A program made the translations under genes and the position numbers. From contig NZ_BMQM01000012.1 in the NCBI RefSeq assembly GCF_014648115.1, positions 57,655 through 121,654 on the forward strand: 64,000 nucleotides of DNA, written 5' to 3'. Positions 27,041 to 34,385 of the stretch are shown here, piece after piece. The DNA is from Deinococcus seoulensis (GTDB lineage Bacteria > Deinococcota > Deinococci > Deinococcales > Deinococcaceae). Each line of letters opens with the position of its first letter. Positions within the stretch are counted from its first letter, which is position 1. The notes below the pieces were generated by a model that saw only the letters and a list, made by a program, of their open reading frames with translations, was not told where the DNA came from and ran no database searches.

Positions 27041-27939
27041 ACGGGCTCCGGGGCGGGCTTGGGCTTGGGCTCGGGCATGGGCGCAGCGGCGTTCAGGGCG
27101 TCCATGATCGCGTTCAGGGTGGGCCGGGCCGCCACGTCGGCGTACGACACGCGCTGGCCCTCGCGTTGCCAGTCCTCGGTCAGCAGCATCAGGCGCACCG
27201 AGTCCAGGCCCAGCATCAGCAGGTCGTCGTCCCCGTGCAGGGCCTGCGGGTCCACGCCCAGCAGGGCCGCGACCTGCCCGCGCACCCGCTCCTCCGTCCA
27301 GGCGGGGCTGCCCAGGGCGCGCAGGGCGTCGTCCGTGCCGGTCACCTGCGCGCAGCGGTTCGCCGCGTAGGTCAGGGCCTGACGGTGTTCGGCCTCGCTG
27401 AAGTCGGCCAGGGCGTCCCCGATCAGGAAGGGCTGCACGTCCAGCATGAACGCCTCGGCCGCCGTGAGCAGGCACCCGATGTGCGCGTACACGCCGCACA
27501 CCAGCAGCTGATCGCGGCCCCAGGCGCGCAACTGCTCCTCCAGCGGCGTGCGCTTGAAGGCGCTGTACCGCCACTTGGTGAGCACCGTGTCGCCGGGTTG
27601 CGGCGCGACCTGCGGGTGCACGCGGGTCTGCGCGGGATCGTCCCGCAGACCCGTGCCCCAGAAGTCGGTCAGGAGGGCGCGGTCCTGGGGGCGCTGACCC
27701 CCGGGCTGCGCGGTGTACACGACCGGGATGCCCAGTTCGCGGCAGCGGGCGATCAGGCGCGACACGTTACGCAGCAACTCCGGCACGGGGGGTAGGGCCG
27801 GGTCGTAGAAGTCCAGGAAGTACACCTGGAGGTCGTGGACCAGCAGCGCGGAGCGCGCGGCGTCCGGCGTCCAGGCGACGCGGGTGGCGGGGAAGGAGGC
27901 GGGGTCGGGCATGGGGTAACTGGGCAGTCTGGGAATCAT
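27037..27939 (-). CDS. entB: Isochorismatase with aryl carrier domain
   Basis: 300 residues. Residues 1-210 are isochorismatase: [14 protein letters not shown] with catalytic D36, TKWRYSAF and [17 protein letters not shown]. Residues 215-285 are an aryl carrier domain with the phosphopantetheine serine S247 in LGLDSVRLM. The last 15 residues are a [11 protein letters not shown] tail. It hydrolyses isochorismate and then carries activated dihydroxybenzoate on its cofactor arm, loaded by EntE. The stop overlaps the condensation gene start in GTGA. Confidence 0.94.
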   Translation of the reverse strand: MIPRLPSYPMPDPASFPATRVAWTPDAARSALLVHDLQVYFLDFYDPALPPVPELLRNVSRLIARCRELGIPVVYTAQPGGQRPQDRALLTDFWGTGLRDDPAQTRVHPQVAPQPGDTVLTKWRYSAFKRTPLEEQLRAWGRDQLLVCGVYAHIGCLLTAAEAFMLDVQPFLIGDALADFSEAEHRQALTYAANRCAQVTGTDDALRALGSPAWTEERVRGQVAALLGVDPQALHGDDDLLMLGLDSVRLMLLTEDWQREGQRVSYADVAARPTLNAIMDALNAAAPMPEPKPKPAPEPV

Positions 27940-29657
27940 GGGCGGCTCCTGGAGGTGCGTGTGGAGGGCGTGGACTGGGCGACAGGCTGGGCGGCGAGGG
28001 CGCGCAGGGCGGGCTTGTCGGTTTTGCCGAGCGGCGTGCGCGGCAGCGCGGGCAGCGGCTCGATGCGGTCCGGGATCTTGAAGGTGGCCAGCCCCAGGTC
28101 CCGCAGGTGGCGTTTCAGGGTCAGGGCGAGGTCGGGCGCGCCGGGGGTGGCCTCCACGAACGCGACCTGCACGAAGGCGACGCTGCGTTCCCCCAGCCAC
28201 GGGTCGGGCGTGCCGACCACGGCGGCGGCCTGCACGAGCGGGTGGCGCAGCAGGGCATGTTCGATCTCCTCGGCGGCGATCTTCTCGCCCGCGCGGTTGA
28301 TCTGGTCCTTGTGGCGGCCCGTGACGACCAGCGCCCCGCCGGGCGTGCGGGTCACGAGGTCGCCCGTGCGGTAGAAGCCGTCCGGGGTGAAGGCGCGGGC
28401 GTTGTGGTCCGGCGCGCGGAAGTACCCGCGGATGGTGTACGGGCCGCGCGTGAGCAGGTGGCCGGGCGTGCCGTCCGGGACGGGCCGGTCGTGGTCGTCC
28501 ACGATGCGGACCTCGTCGTGCGGGCTGATCGGGCGGCCCTGCGTGCCCAGGGCCTCGTCGTCGGGCGCGCCGGGCCGCACGTAGTTCACGAGGCCCTCGG
28601 CCATGCCGAACACCTGTTGCAGCGCCGCGCCCAGCCGGGGCCGCACCTGCCGGGCCACGTCGGGGCTCAGGGGCGCGCCGCCCACCTGCACGCAACGCAG
28701 AGACGGGAACGGGGTGTGCGGGCCGCCCTCCAGGGCGCGCAGCCACACCTGCAGCAGCGCCGGCACGAGCGCGGTGTGCGTCACGCCGTGCGCGGCGATC
28801 AGCGGGAACGCGGTGCCGGGCGCGGCGTCCGGCGCGACCACGACCCGCCCGCCGGCGTGCAGCGCGCCCAGCGTGCCGGGCGACGTGAGCGGGAAGTTGT
28901 GCGCCAGCGGCAGCGCCGCGAGGTACACGGTGTCCGCGCCGAGTTCGCACAGGTCGGCGCTGGCGCGGATGGAGTACAGGTAGTCGTCGTGGGTGCGTCC
29001 GATCAGTTTCGGCGTGCCGGTGCTGCCGCCGGACAGCTGGTACAGCGCGACCCCGCCAGGGTCCACGCGGGGAGGCGTGAAGTCCGGCGTGGGCGCGGTG
29101 GCGGCGGGCGGCAGGAACGACACCGCCTCGCCCTCCCAGGTGCCGGGGTTCTCGCCCAGGGCGATGACCGGCAGCGGGCGCTCCAGGCTGGCCTGAACGC
29201 GGGCCGCCAGCGCCAGCCGCTCCGGGTCGGCGGCCGTGACGAGCGCGGCGGCCCCGGCGTGCGCGCAGAAGTACCCGAGTTCATGCTCGCGGTGCGCGGG
29301 CAGCGCCAGGATGGGCCGCACGCCCAGGCGCAGCAGGCCCAGCAGCACCTCGAAGAACGCCGGGGTGTTCGGCAGGTGCAGCGTCACGCGGTCACCGCCG
29401 CGCAGGCCCCGCGCGGCCAGGGCGGCGGCCTGCACGGTCGCGCGGCGGTCCAGTTCGCGGTACGTGACGGGGCCGTCCGGGGTCAGGAGGGCCGGGCGGT
29501 CCGCGTACCGCCGCGCGAGGCCGCTCAGCCACGCGCCGAACGGTTCGCCCTGCCAGTACCCGGCCTCGCGGTACGTGCGCGCCAGGGCCTCGGGCCAGGG
29601 GGTGAACTCGTCCGGTCCGTCGTGCGGGCCGTGCTGTGGAGGCAGGGAAGCCTTCAC
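27936..29657 (-). CDS. entE: 2,3-dihydroxybenzoate-AMP ligase
   Basis: 573 residues of the aryl-acid adenylation family. Motifs in order: TPWPEALARTYREAGYWQG at the N-terminus (typical of EntE/DhbE), A3 LYQLSGGSTGTPKLIGRTH, ALPLAHNFPL, A5 VFGMAEGLVNY, A7 YRTGDLV, A8 GRHKDQINRAGEKI and A10 PRTPLGKTDK with the catalytic lysine. It activates dihydroxybenzoate with ATP and loads it on EntB. GTG at 29657 overlaps the entC stop; upstream codons in frame are an out-of-frame reading of entC. Confidence 0.94.
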   Translation of the reverse strand: MKASLPPQHGPHDGPDEFTPWPEALARTYREAGYWQGEPFGAWLSGLARRYADRPALLTPDGPVTYRELDRRATVQAAALAARGLRGGDRVTLHLPNTPAFFEVLLGLLRLGVRPILALPAHREHELGYFCAHAGAAALVTAADPERLALAARVQASLERPLPVIALGENPGTWEGEAVSFLPPAATAPTPDFTPPRVDPGGVALYQLSGGSTGTPKLIGRTHDDYLYSIRASADLCELGADTVYLAALPLAHNFPLTSPGTLGALHAGGRVVVAPDAAPGTAFPLIAAHGVTHTALVPALLQVWLRALEGGPHTPFPSLRCVQVGGAPLSPDVARQVRPRLGAALQQVFGMAEGLVNYVRPGAPDDEALGTQGRPISPHDEVRIVDDHDRPVPDGTPGHLLTRGPYTIRGYFRAPDHNARAFTPDGFYRTGDLVTRTPGGALVVTGRHKDQINRAGEKIAAEEIEHALLRHPLVQAAAVVGTPDPWLGERSVAFVQVAFVEATPGAPDLALTLKRHLRDLGLATFKIPDRIEPLPALPRTPLGKTDKPALRALAAQPVAQSTPSTRTSRSRP

Positions 29658-30853
29658 AGGGCCTCCAGCAGCGCGTCGGGCAGGTCGGCCGGCGCGAAGC
29701 CCAGCGCGGCGAGGACCGTGCCGAACTTCGCGGCTGTCTCCTGCCGCTCGCCGGCCGGGTCGGAGTCCGCGACCAGTCCCGCCCCGGCGAACAGGCGCGC
29801 GTGCGTTCCGCGCAGTTCGGCGCAGCGGATCGTGACGGCCCACTCGCCGTCCCCGTACCCGTCGGCCCAGCCGACCGCCCCGCCGAACCAGCCCCGGTCG
29901 AAGGGTTCGGCGGCCTCCAGGTGGGCCTGGGCCGCGCCAGTCGGGACGCCGCACACGGCCGGGGTCGGATGGATGAGCGGCACGAGGTCCAGCACGCCGG
30001 GCGAGTCGTCACGCAGCTGCGCGTGGATGGGCGTGGCGAGGTGCCAGAGCGTGGCGGTGGACGCCAGTTCCGGCGTGCGCGGCACGCTCAGGGTGCGGCA
30101 CAGCGGCGCGAGCCGGTCGGCGATGGCCTGCACCATCAGCGCGTGCTCGGCGCGGTCCTTGGCGGAATGCAGCAGCGCGTGGGCGCGCGCGGCGTCGTCG
30201 GCCGGGTCGGCGGCGGGATCGGCGGGGCGGGGGCGGGTCCCGGCCATGGGGCGCAGGTGCACGTCCCGTCCGGCGCGGCGCAGCAGCAGTTCCGGGCTGG
30301 CCCCGATCAGGGTGGCGTCGTCCGGCAGCGGCAGCGAGAACGCGTACGCGGCGGGGTGCGCGGCGCGCAGGCGGGCCAGCACGGCGTCCGGGTCGGGCGC
30401 GGCGTACAGGTGCAGGTCGAGCAGGCGGCCCAGCACGACCTTGTCGAGCGTTCCGGCGCGCAGGGTCTGCACGGCGGCCGCCACCAGCGCCTCGAAGCCC
30501 GCCGCGTCCGGCACGCTCACGGCGCGCTTCAGTGTGGGAAGCGTCCGCGTGGCGACGGGCAGCGTGGGAACGGGCCGCACTGGAACAGGCCGCGTGACCA
30601 CCGGAGCAGCGAGGTCCACCGGCCGCAGGTGCGGTGCGGCGCCGGGGCGGAAGGGAACGGCGCCGACCACGCCGGGCCGCGCCGCGCCGGCCTGCTCCGC
30701 GTGGCGCAGCAGCGTGCGGCCCAGGGCGGGCAGGTCGGCGGAATCCAGGCCCGGCGGGGTGTGCGGCAGCGGCTGGGCGGTGAACGACCCGGTCGGGGCG
30801 TGCCACGCGAAGGGCCGCGTGTGCGGGGTGGGGGGTGCGGTCAGGGGTGTCAT
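29654..30853 (-). CDS. entC: Isochorismate synthase
   Basis: 399 residues. The C-terminal chorismate-binding domain shows LDKVVLGRLLDL, IGASPELLLRRAGRDVHLRPMAGTRPR (end points IGAS and TRPR), the HSAKDRAEHALMV helix, then HPTPAVCGVPTGAA and FGGAVGWADGYGDGEW. This is the DhbC/EntC pattern and lacks the salicylate-synthase lyase context. It makes isochorismate, the first committed step. The N-terminal 110 residues are proline-rich and poorly conserved. A MITE-like element (30887-31019) separates it from the PPTase gene upstream on the same strand. Confidence 0.92.
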   Translation of the reverse strand: MTPLTAPPTPHTRPFAWHAPTGSFTAQPLPHTPPGLDSADLPALGRTLLRHAEQAGAARPGVVGAVPFRPGAAPHLRPVDLAAPVVTRPVPVRPVPTLPVATRTLPTLKRAVSVPDAAGFEALVAAAVQTLRAGTLDKVVLGRLLDLHLYAAPDPDAVLARLRAAHPAAYAFSLPLPDDATLIGASPELLLRRAGRDVHLRPMAGTRPRPADPAADPADDAARAHALLHSAKDRAEHALMVQAIADRLAPLCRTLSVPRTPELASTATLWHLATPIHAQLRDDSPGVLDLVPLIHPTPAVCGVPTGAAQAHLEAAEPFDRGWFGGAVGWADGYGDGEWAVTIRCAELRGTHARLFAGAGLVADSDPAGERQETAAKFGTVLAALGFAPADLPDALLEAL

Positions 30854-30886
30854 GGGACCTCCGGGGGGAAAGGGGCTGGCAGGTCA

Positions 30887-31019
30887 TACGGACTCCGATT
30901 GAATGGGCTGCAAAGCCCGTTCAATCCGAGCGGAGCGAGTAGGAGCAAAACGGGTTCCGGGCGTGGAGCTGGCAGCCCGGCGATGTTCCGGGTTGTCAGC
31001 GAAACAAACGGAATCCGTA
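30887..31019 (+). repeat. MITE-like element inside the siderophore operon (133 bp)
   Basis: Perfect terminal repeats TACGGACTCCG and CGGAATCCGTA, two internal dyads (ATTGAATGGGC/GCCCGTTCAAT and CAGCCCGG/CCGGGTTG), flanked by TCA on both sides (30884-30886 and 31020-31022). The right-hand TCA is the reversed TGA stop codon of the PPTase gene, so the insertion left that gene intact. The element lies between entD and entC and must be transcribed with them if one promoter at 31772-31799 drives all six genes. Confidence 0.88.
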
Positions 31020-31730
31020 TCAGAGAGGCTGGCAGGTCAGGGCGCTGACGTGCGCGCCGTGGCGGGTCCAGTGGACCGGGAGGGGTGCGGAGCCGGTCAG
31101 GTGAACGTGGGCCAGCTGGCCGGGGCGGGAGTCAGGTGCAGGCTGAAAGTCGGGTGGGTGGTAGGGCTGGCCGCGTGCGGGGAAGGTGGCCTTGAAGGCG
31201 CACTCGCGCAGGACATGGGTCAGGAGGTCGCGCGCCGTCAGGCCGCTGGCGTGCAGGTCGGGCGTGAGGGCCTCGGTGTCGATGCCCAGTTGATAGCCCT
31301 GTGGTCCGGCGACGGCCAGGACCAGTCCGGCGGCGTGCGTGACGCTGCCGTTGAATCCGGCGGGCCAGACGGGCGCGCGGTGTGGGCCGGGCAGGAGGGG
31401 GACGGGGCCGGTGTGTCCGGCGAGGGCCAGGGCCTGGGCGGCGCAGGTGCGGCCGGCGCGGTACTCGGCGTGGCGGCGCGGCGGGGCGTGGGCGGGAATG
31501 AGGTGCAGTGGCGTGCGGGGCAGCGGGGGCAGCCGGGTGCCGACGCTGTCCCAGACAGGAGGGTGGGGGTCGTGCGGATCGTGGGGTCGCAGGGTGCCGG
31601 TGAGGGTCACGCCGGGGGGCAGGGACCGGCCCAGGTCGCGCAGGGTGGCGAGGAGGACGGCATGCAGGGGATCGGGGAAGGTGTGGGGCAGGACGCCCCG
31701 CCGCGTCTGGGTGGGCGTGGGTGGGGTCAT
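31020..31730 (-). CDS. entD: 4'-phosphopantetheinyl transferase, EntD type
   Basis: About 236 residues. Family motifs are RRHAEYRAGRTCAAQAL, FNGSVTHAAGLVLAVA, LGIDTEALTPD and LRECAFKATFPARGQPYHP, matching the EntD/PcpS order (substrate loop, metal-binding D-x-E, conserved lysine). It attaches phosphopantetheine to the EntB carrier serine. ATG at 31730 is preferred; a longer reading to 31799 runs through the -10 box. It is the first gene of the minus-strand operon and faces the Cys/His protein across a shared regulatory region. Confidence 0.9.
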   Translation of the reverse strand: MTPPTPTQTRRGVLPHTFPDPLHAVLLATLRDLGRSLPPGVTLTGTLRPHDPHDPHPPVWDSVGTRLPPLPRTPLHLIPAHAPPRRHAEYRAGRTCAAQALALAGHTGPVPLLPGPHRAPVWPAGFNGSVTHAAGLVLAVAGPQGYQLGIDTEALTPDLHASGLTARDLLTHVLRECAFKATFPARGQPYHPPDFQPAPDSRPGQLAHVHLTGSAPLPVHWTRHGAHVSALTCQPL

Positions 31731-31771
31731 GGGCGGGGTGGACCGAGCGGTGAATGGGCCGGTCCGGCACA

Positions 31772-31799
31772 ATCTTACAAATCCGACCGGAATAGTCAA
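31772..31799 (-). promoter_or_regulatory. Promoter of the siderophore biosynthesis operon
   Basis: On the minus strand: TTGACT (31794-31799), a 16-bp spacer and TAAGAT (31772-31777), 42 bp upstream of the entD ATG. The -35 box and spacer lie within the 22-bp conserved arm at 31780-31801. Confidence 0.65.
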
Positions 31800-31869
31800 G
31801 TTTGATCTGGACTCTTCCGGGAGGCTGGAGGCCGGGTGGTCACGAATACTTGACTAAGCCAGTCGGATT
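31780..31869. promoter_or_regulatory. Paired 22-bp operator-like arms in inverted orientation
   Basis: The segment 31848-31869 (ACTTGACTA, five bases, GTCGGATT) and the reverse complement of 31780-31801 agree at 19 of 22 positions. Each arm covers the -35 box and spacer of one of two divergent promoters. Within the right arm GACT and AGTC form a small dyad with a 5-bp spacer. The symmetry suggests one regulator controlling synthesis and uptake genes together, probably iron-responsive. The motif does not match a Fur or DtxR box I know. Confidence 0.6.
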
Positions 31870-31879
31870 AATGCACTAT
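31850..31879 (+). promoter_or_regulatory. Promoter of the uptake-side genes
   Basis: TTGACT (31850-31855), an 18-bp spacer and CACTAT (31874-31879), about 100 bp before the ATG at 31979. The -10 match is moderate, but the -35 and spacer are the conserved arm shared with the divergent promoter. Confidence 0.5.
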
Positions 31880-31978
31880 CTCTCCGTCGGCTTCCCGCCG
31901 CTCCCAGACCTCCGCCCACCTTCTGGCCGTCCAGCACGCGCCAGACGCCCACTCCTCATCCCTTCCGCCGGAGATCCC

Positions 31979-32335
31979 ATGTGTCACTCCTTCAGCCTCC
32001 TGAGCAGCGACGGCCAGCAACGCCGGGTCCTGCGCTGCACCTGCGGCAGCCTGCACGTCCTGTGGCACGCCCTGAGCCTGTCCCTGAACCACCAGGAATT
32101 CGCGCAGCTCTCGGCCCTGCTCGCCAGCAGCGACCCGCACGGCGACGCCCCCACCGGCCGCTGGCAGCGCGGCGACTGGGAACTGCGCCGCACCGATCAC
32201 GCCGCCCAGCTGTGGTGCGGCCCGGCCGGCCTGACCTTCACGCCCGGCGACTTCCAGGCCTTCCGCGCCCTGATCCACGCCGTCACACTGCCCCTCACGC
32301 CCGCCGCGCCCGGCACGGCCATGCACCTCAACTGA
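31979..32335 (+). CDS. Small Cys/His-rich protein of unknown function, siderophore-locus associated
   Basis: 118 residues, not assigned to a family. The N-terminus has MCHSF and then RCTCGSLHVLWHALSLSL: three cysteines and three histidines in the first 45 residues, a plausible metal or Fe-S site. The remainder contains an acidic middle (GRWQRGDWELRR) and FTPGDFQAFRALIHAV. There is no signal peptide. GGAG lies 5 nt before the ATG. It shares the divergent regulatory region with the siderophore genes, so it is probably iron-regulated and may act in iron release or sensing. Its TGA stop codon is also the left target duplication of the next MITE-like element. Confidence 0.6.
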   Translation: MCHSFSLLSSDGQQRRVLRCTCGSLHVLWHALSLSLNHQEFAQLSALLASSDPHGDAPTGRWQRGDWELRRTDHAAQLWCGPAGLTFTPGDFQAFRALIHAVTLPLTPAAPGTAMHLN

Positions 32336-32439
32336 AACGGACTGCCGTCTGTTTCGCCAACAATCCGGAACCCGTTTCTCTCTCACTCGCATCCGCTCGG
32401 ATCCAGCGGGCTGTAAAGCCCATTCAATCGGAGTCCGTA
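32336..32439 (-). repeat. MITE-like element, inverted copy (104 bp)
   Basis: Read on the minus strand it starts TACGGACTCCGATTGAATGG and keeps GGGCTTTACAGCCC-type and CCGGATTGTTGGC-type dyads, but lost part of the middle. It is flanked by TGA on both sides (32333-32335 and 32440-32442). The left TGA is the stop codon of the preceding gene. It sits between two genes of the iron-uptake strand. Confidence 0.83.
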
Positions 32440-32455
32440 TGAGCCCGGAGACCCC

Positions 32456-33403
32456 ATGACCACCCTGCCCCACCTGAGCGCCGAAGAGGCCGCCGCGATC
32501 ATCGACCACGTCAACGAGGACCACCCGGCCGAACTGCTTCTCCTGGCCCGCGCCTTCACGCCCGCCCCGACCCCCGACGCCGCCGCCGTGACCGCCCTGT
32601 ACGAAGGCGGGCTGGACCTGCAGGTCACGCACGCCGCCGGGCAGGACACCTACCGCGTGCCCTTCACGACCACCGACGTGCCGCCCAAGGGGCGACTGCG
32701 GGCCACCGTCGCCGCCGCCCGCGAAGCACTGAACGAGCAGCCCCGCACCCGCGAGGTCCGCTGGACCGTGCAGGCCGTCACGTCACCCGGCGCGGACCTG
32801 CGCCGCCTGACCCTGCACGCCGACCCCGACACGCTGACCGGCTGGCGACCCGGGTACGCCGCCCGTTTCCGCACGCCCGCCGGGGAACGCACGTACACCC
32901 TGCGCCGCGTTCACCCGCAGGCCGCGCTCGTCGAGGTGGACGTGTACCTGCACGGCGACACGCCCGGCTCGGTGTGGGCGGCGGGACTGCAACCCGGCGA
33001 CCCGGTGGAGGCCATCCTGGGCCGCCACGAGACCCTGCCGGACCTGCACGGCGGCGCGGCCCTGCTGCTGGGCGACGAGACCGCCCTGCCCACCCTGGCC
33101 GCGCTACTTGAACACTGGCCCGACGCTCCCGGCCCGCGCGTCCTGATCGAGATCGCCGACCCCGGCGGCGCACGCTACCTGGACGACGTGCGCCTGCCGC
33201 CCGGCACGCACCTGAGCTGGGTGCCGCGCGCCGGACCGTCCGGACAGGCACTCACACGCGCCGCCGCCTCACTCGACACCCCGGTCCGCGCCGCCTGGGG
33301 CGCGCTGGGCAGCCGCGCGGCCCGCGAGATCCGCACGCTGCTGCGCGCCGCGCACGGCCTCGACCCGGCCAGTTGCCGCGTCGTCGGGTACTGGCAGTCC
33401 TGA
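32456..33403 (+). CDS. DUF2470 / siderophore-interacting (SIP) fusion protein
   Basis: 315 residues. Residues 8-85 are a DUF2470 domain (DHVNEDHPAELLLLARAF), the module found at the end of HugZ-type heme-utilisation proteins. Residues 95-315 are a ViuB/SIP-type flavin reductase: FRTPAGERTYTLRRVH (FAD loop), GDTPGSVWAAGLQPGD, LLLGDETALPTLAALLE, then WGALGSRAAREIR and VVGYWQS at the end. SIP proteins reduce and release ferric iron from imported siderophores in the cytoplasm. It lies between the Cys/His protein and the importer genes. Confidence 0.87.
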   Translation: MTTLPHLSAEEAAAIIDHVNEDHPAELLLLARAFTPAPTPDAAAVTALYEGGLDLQVTHAAGQDTYRVPFTTTDVPPKGRLRATVAAAREALNEQPRTREVRWTVQAVTSPGADLRRLTLHADPDTLTGWRPGYAARFRTPAGERTYTLRRVHPQAALVEVDVYLHGDTPGSVWAAGLQPGDPVEAILGRHETLPDLHGGAALLLGDETALPTLAALLEHWPDAPGPRVLIEIADPGGARYLDDVRLPPGTHLSWVPRAGPSGQALTRAAASLDTPVRAAWGALGSRAAREIRTLLRAAHGLDPASCRVVGYWQS

Positions 33404-33467
33404 CCCGCCCCATCCCGTTCCCCGACTTCCCCTGTCTCCCGACATCCCCCTTCCCCCGAGGTTTCCC

Positions 33468-34385
33468 ATGAACGCACGCATCCGCACCTTCCACCTGCGC
33501 ACCGCCGCCACCCTCCTGCTCCTGAGCGCCGCCCCCGCCCTGTCATCTGCGAGTGCCGCCACCGTGCGCGGCGTGGACGACGTGAGCGTCACCGTCACCG
33601 CCCCGAAACGCGTCGTGGCGCTGAACGCCACCACCGTCGAACTGATCTACCGCCTCGGCAAGCAGGGCACCATCGTCGGCACCGACGTGACCGGCACGTA
33701 CCCCCCCAACAAGATTCCCAGCGTCGGCCACTGGGCGCAGCTGCCCGCCGAGGGCATCATCGCCCTGAAACCCGACCTGGTGATCGGCACCGCCGACAAC
33801 TTCGCGACCGGCACGAACCCCGGCGTGGTCGCCAAACTGCGCGGCGCGGGCGTGAAGGTACTTGTGCTGCCTGCCACCGACACCGGCGGCCTGAACGGCG
33901 TGCGCACCCGCCTGGACCTGCTGGGACAGGTGTACGGCGTGCCCGGCGCGGCCGCCGCCCTGAACCGCTCGTTCGACACCACCCTGGCCGCCGTGAAGGC
34001 CAACCAGCCCGCCCGGAAGCCCCGCGTGATCTTCCTGTACGCCCACGGCCCCAACGACGCGAGCATCTACGGCACCAGCGGCGGCGCCAACGACCTGATC
34101 GAACTGGCCGGCGGCGTGAACGCCGCGCCGTTCGCGGACACCCGCACCCTGACCGCCGAGGCCCTCGTGACCATCAACCCCGACGCGATCATCCTGCTCG
34201 ACCGCGGCCTGGAAGCCGTGGGCGGCGTGGACGGCACCCTGAAACTGCCGGGCGTGGCGCAGACGAACGCCGGCCGCAACCGCCGCATCTACTCGGTGGA
34301 CAACTCGGTCCGCTGGATCGGGCCGCGCCTGCCGGAATTCGCCCTGAAACTCGCCCGCCAGTGGAAAGCCGACTTCAAGAAGTGA
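33468..34385 (+). CDS. Periplasmic iron-complex/heme binding protein (HmuT/FecB type)
   Basis: 305 residues. A signal peptide covers about the first 31 residues (RTAATLLLLSAAPALSSASA). The mature protein is a class III binding protein: KRVVALNATTVELIYRLG, IPSVGHWAQLPAEGIIALKPDLVIG (end points IPSVGH and DLVIG) and SGGANDLIELAGGVNAA near the C-terminal lobe. HmuT proteins bind heme; close relatives bind ferric siderophores. In this locus a ferric-catecholate ligand is likely, but the HmuT resemblance leaves heme possible. GAGG precedes the ATG. Confidence 0.87.
   Translation: MNARIRTFHLRTAATLLLLSAAPALSSASAATVRGVDDVSVTVTAPKRVVALNATTVELIYRLGKQGTIVGTDVTGTYPPNKIPSVGHWAQLPAEGIIALKPDLVIGTADNFATGTNPGVVAKLRGAGVKVLVLPATDTGGLNGVRTRLDLLGQVYGVPGAAAALNRSFDTTLAAVKANQPARKPRVIFLYAHGPNDASIYGTSGGANDLIELAGGVNAAPFADTRTLTAEALVTINPDAIILLDRGLEAVGGVDGTLKLPGVAQTNAGRNRRIYSVDNSVRWIGPRLPEFALKLARQWKADFKK

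Noticed and set aside
28107..30902. 931-codon plus-strand frame opposite entE and entC
   Set aside because: Shadow frame over two enzymes with complete motif sets; no ribosome site or domain of its own.
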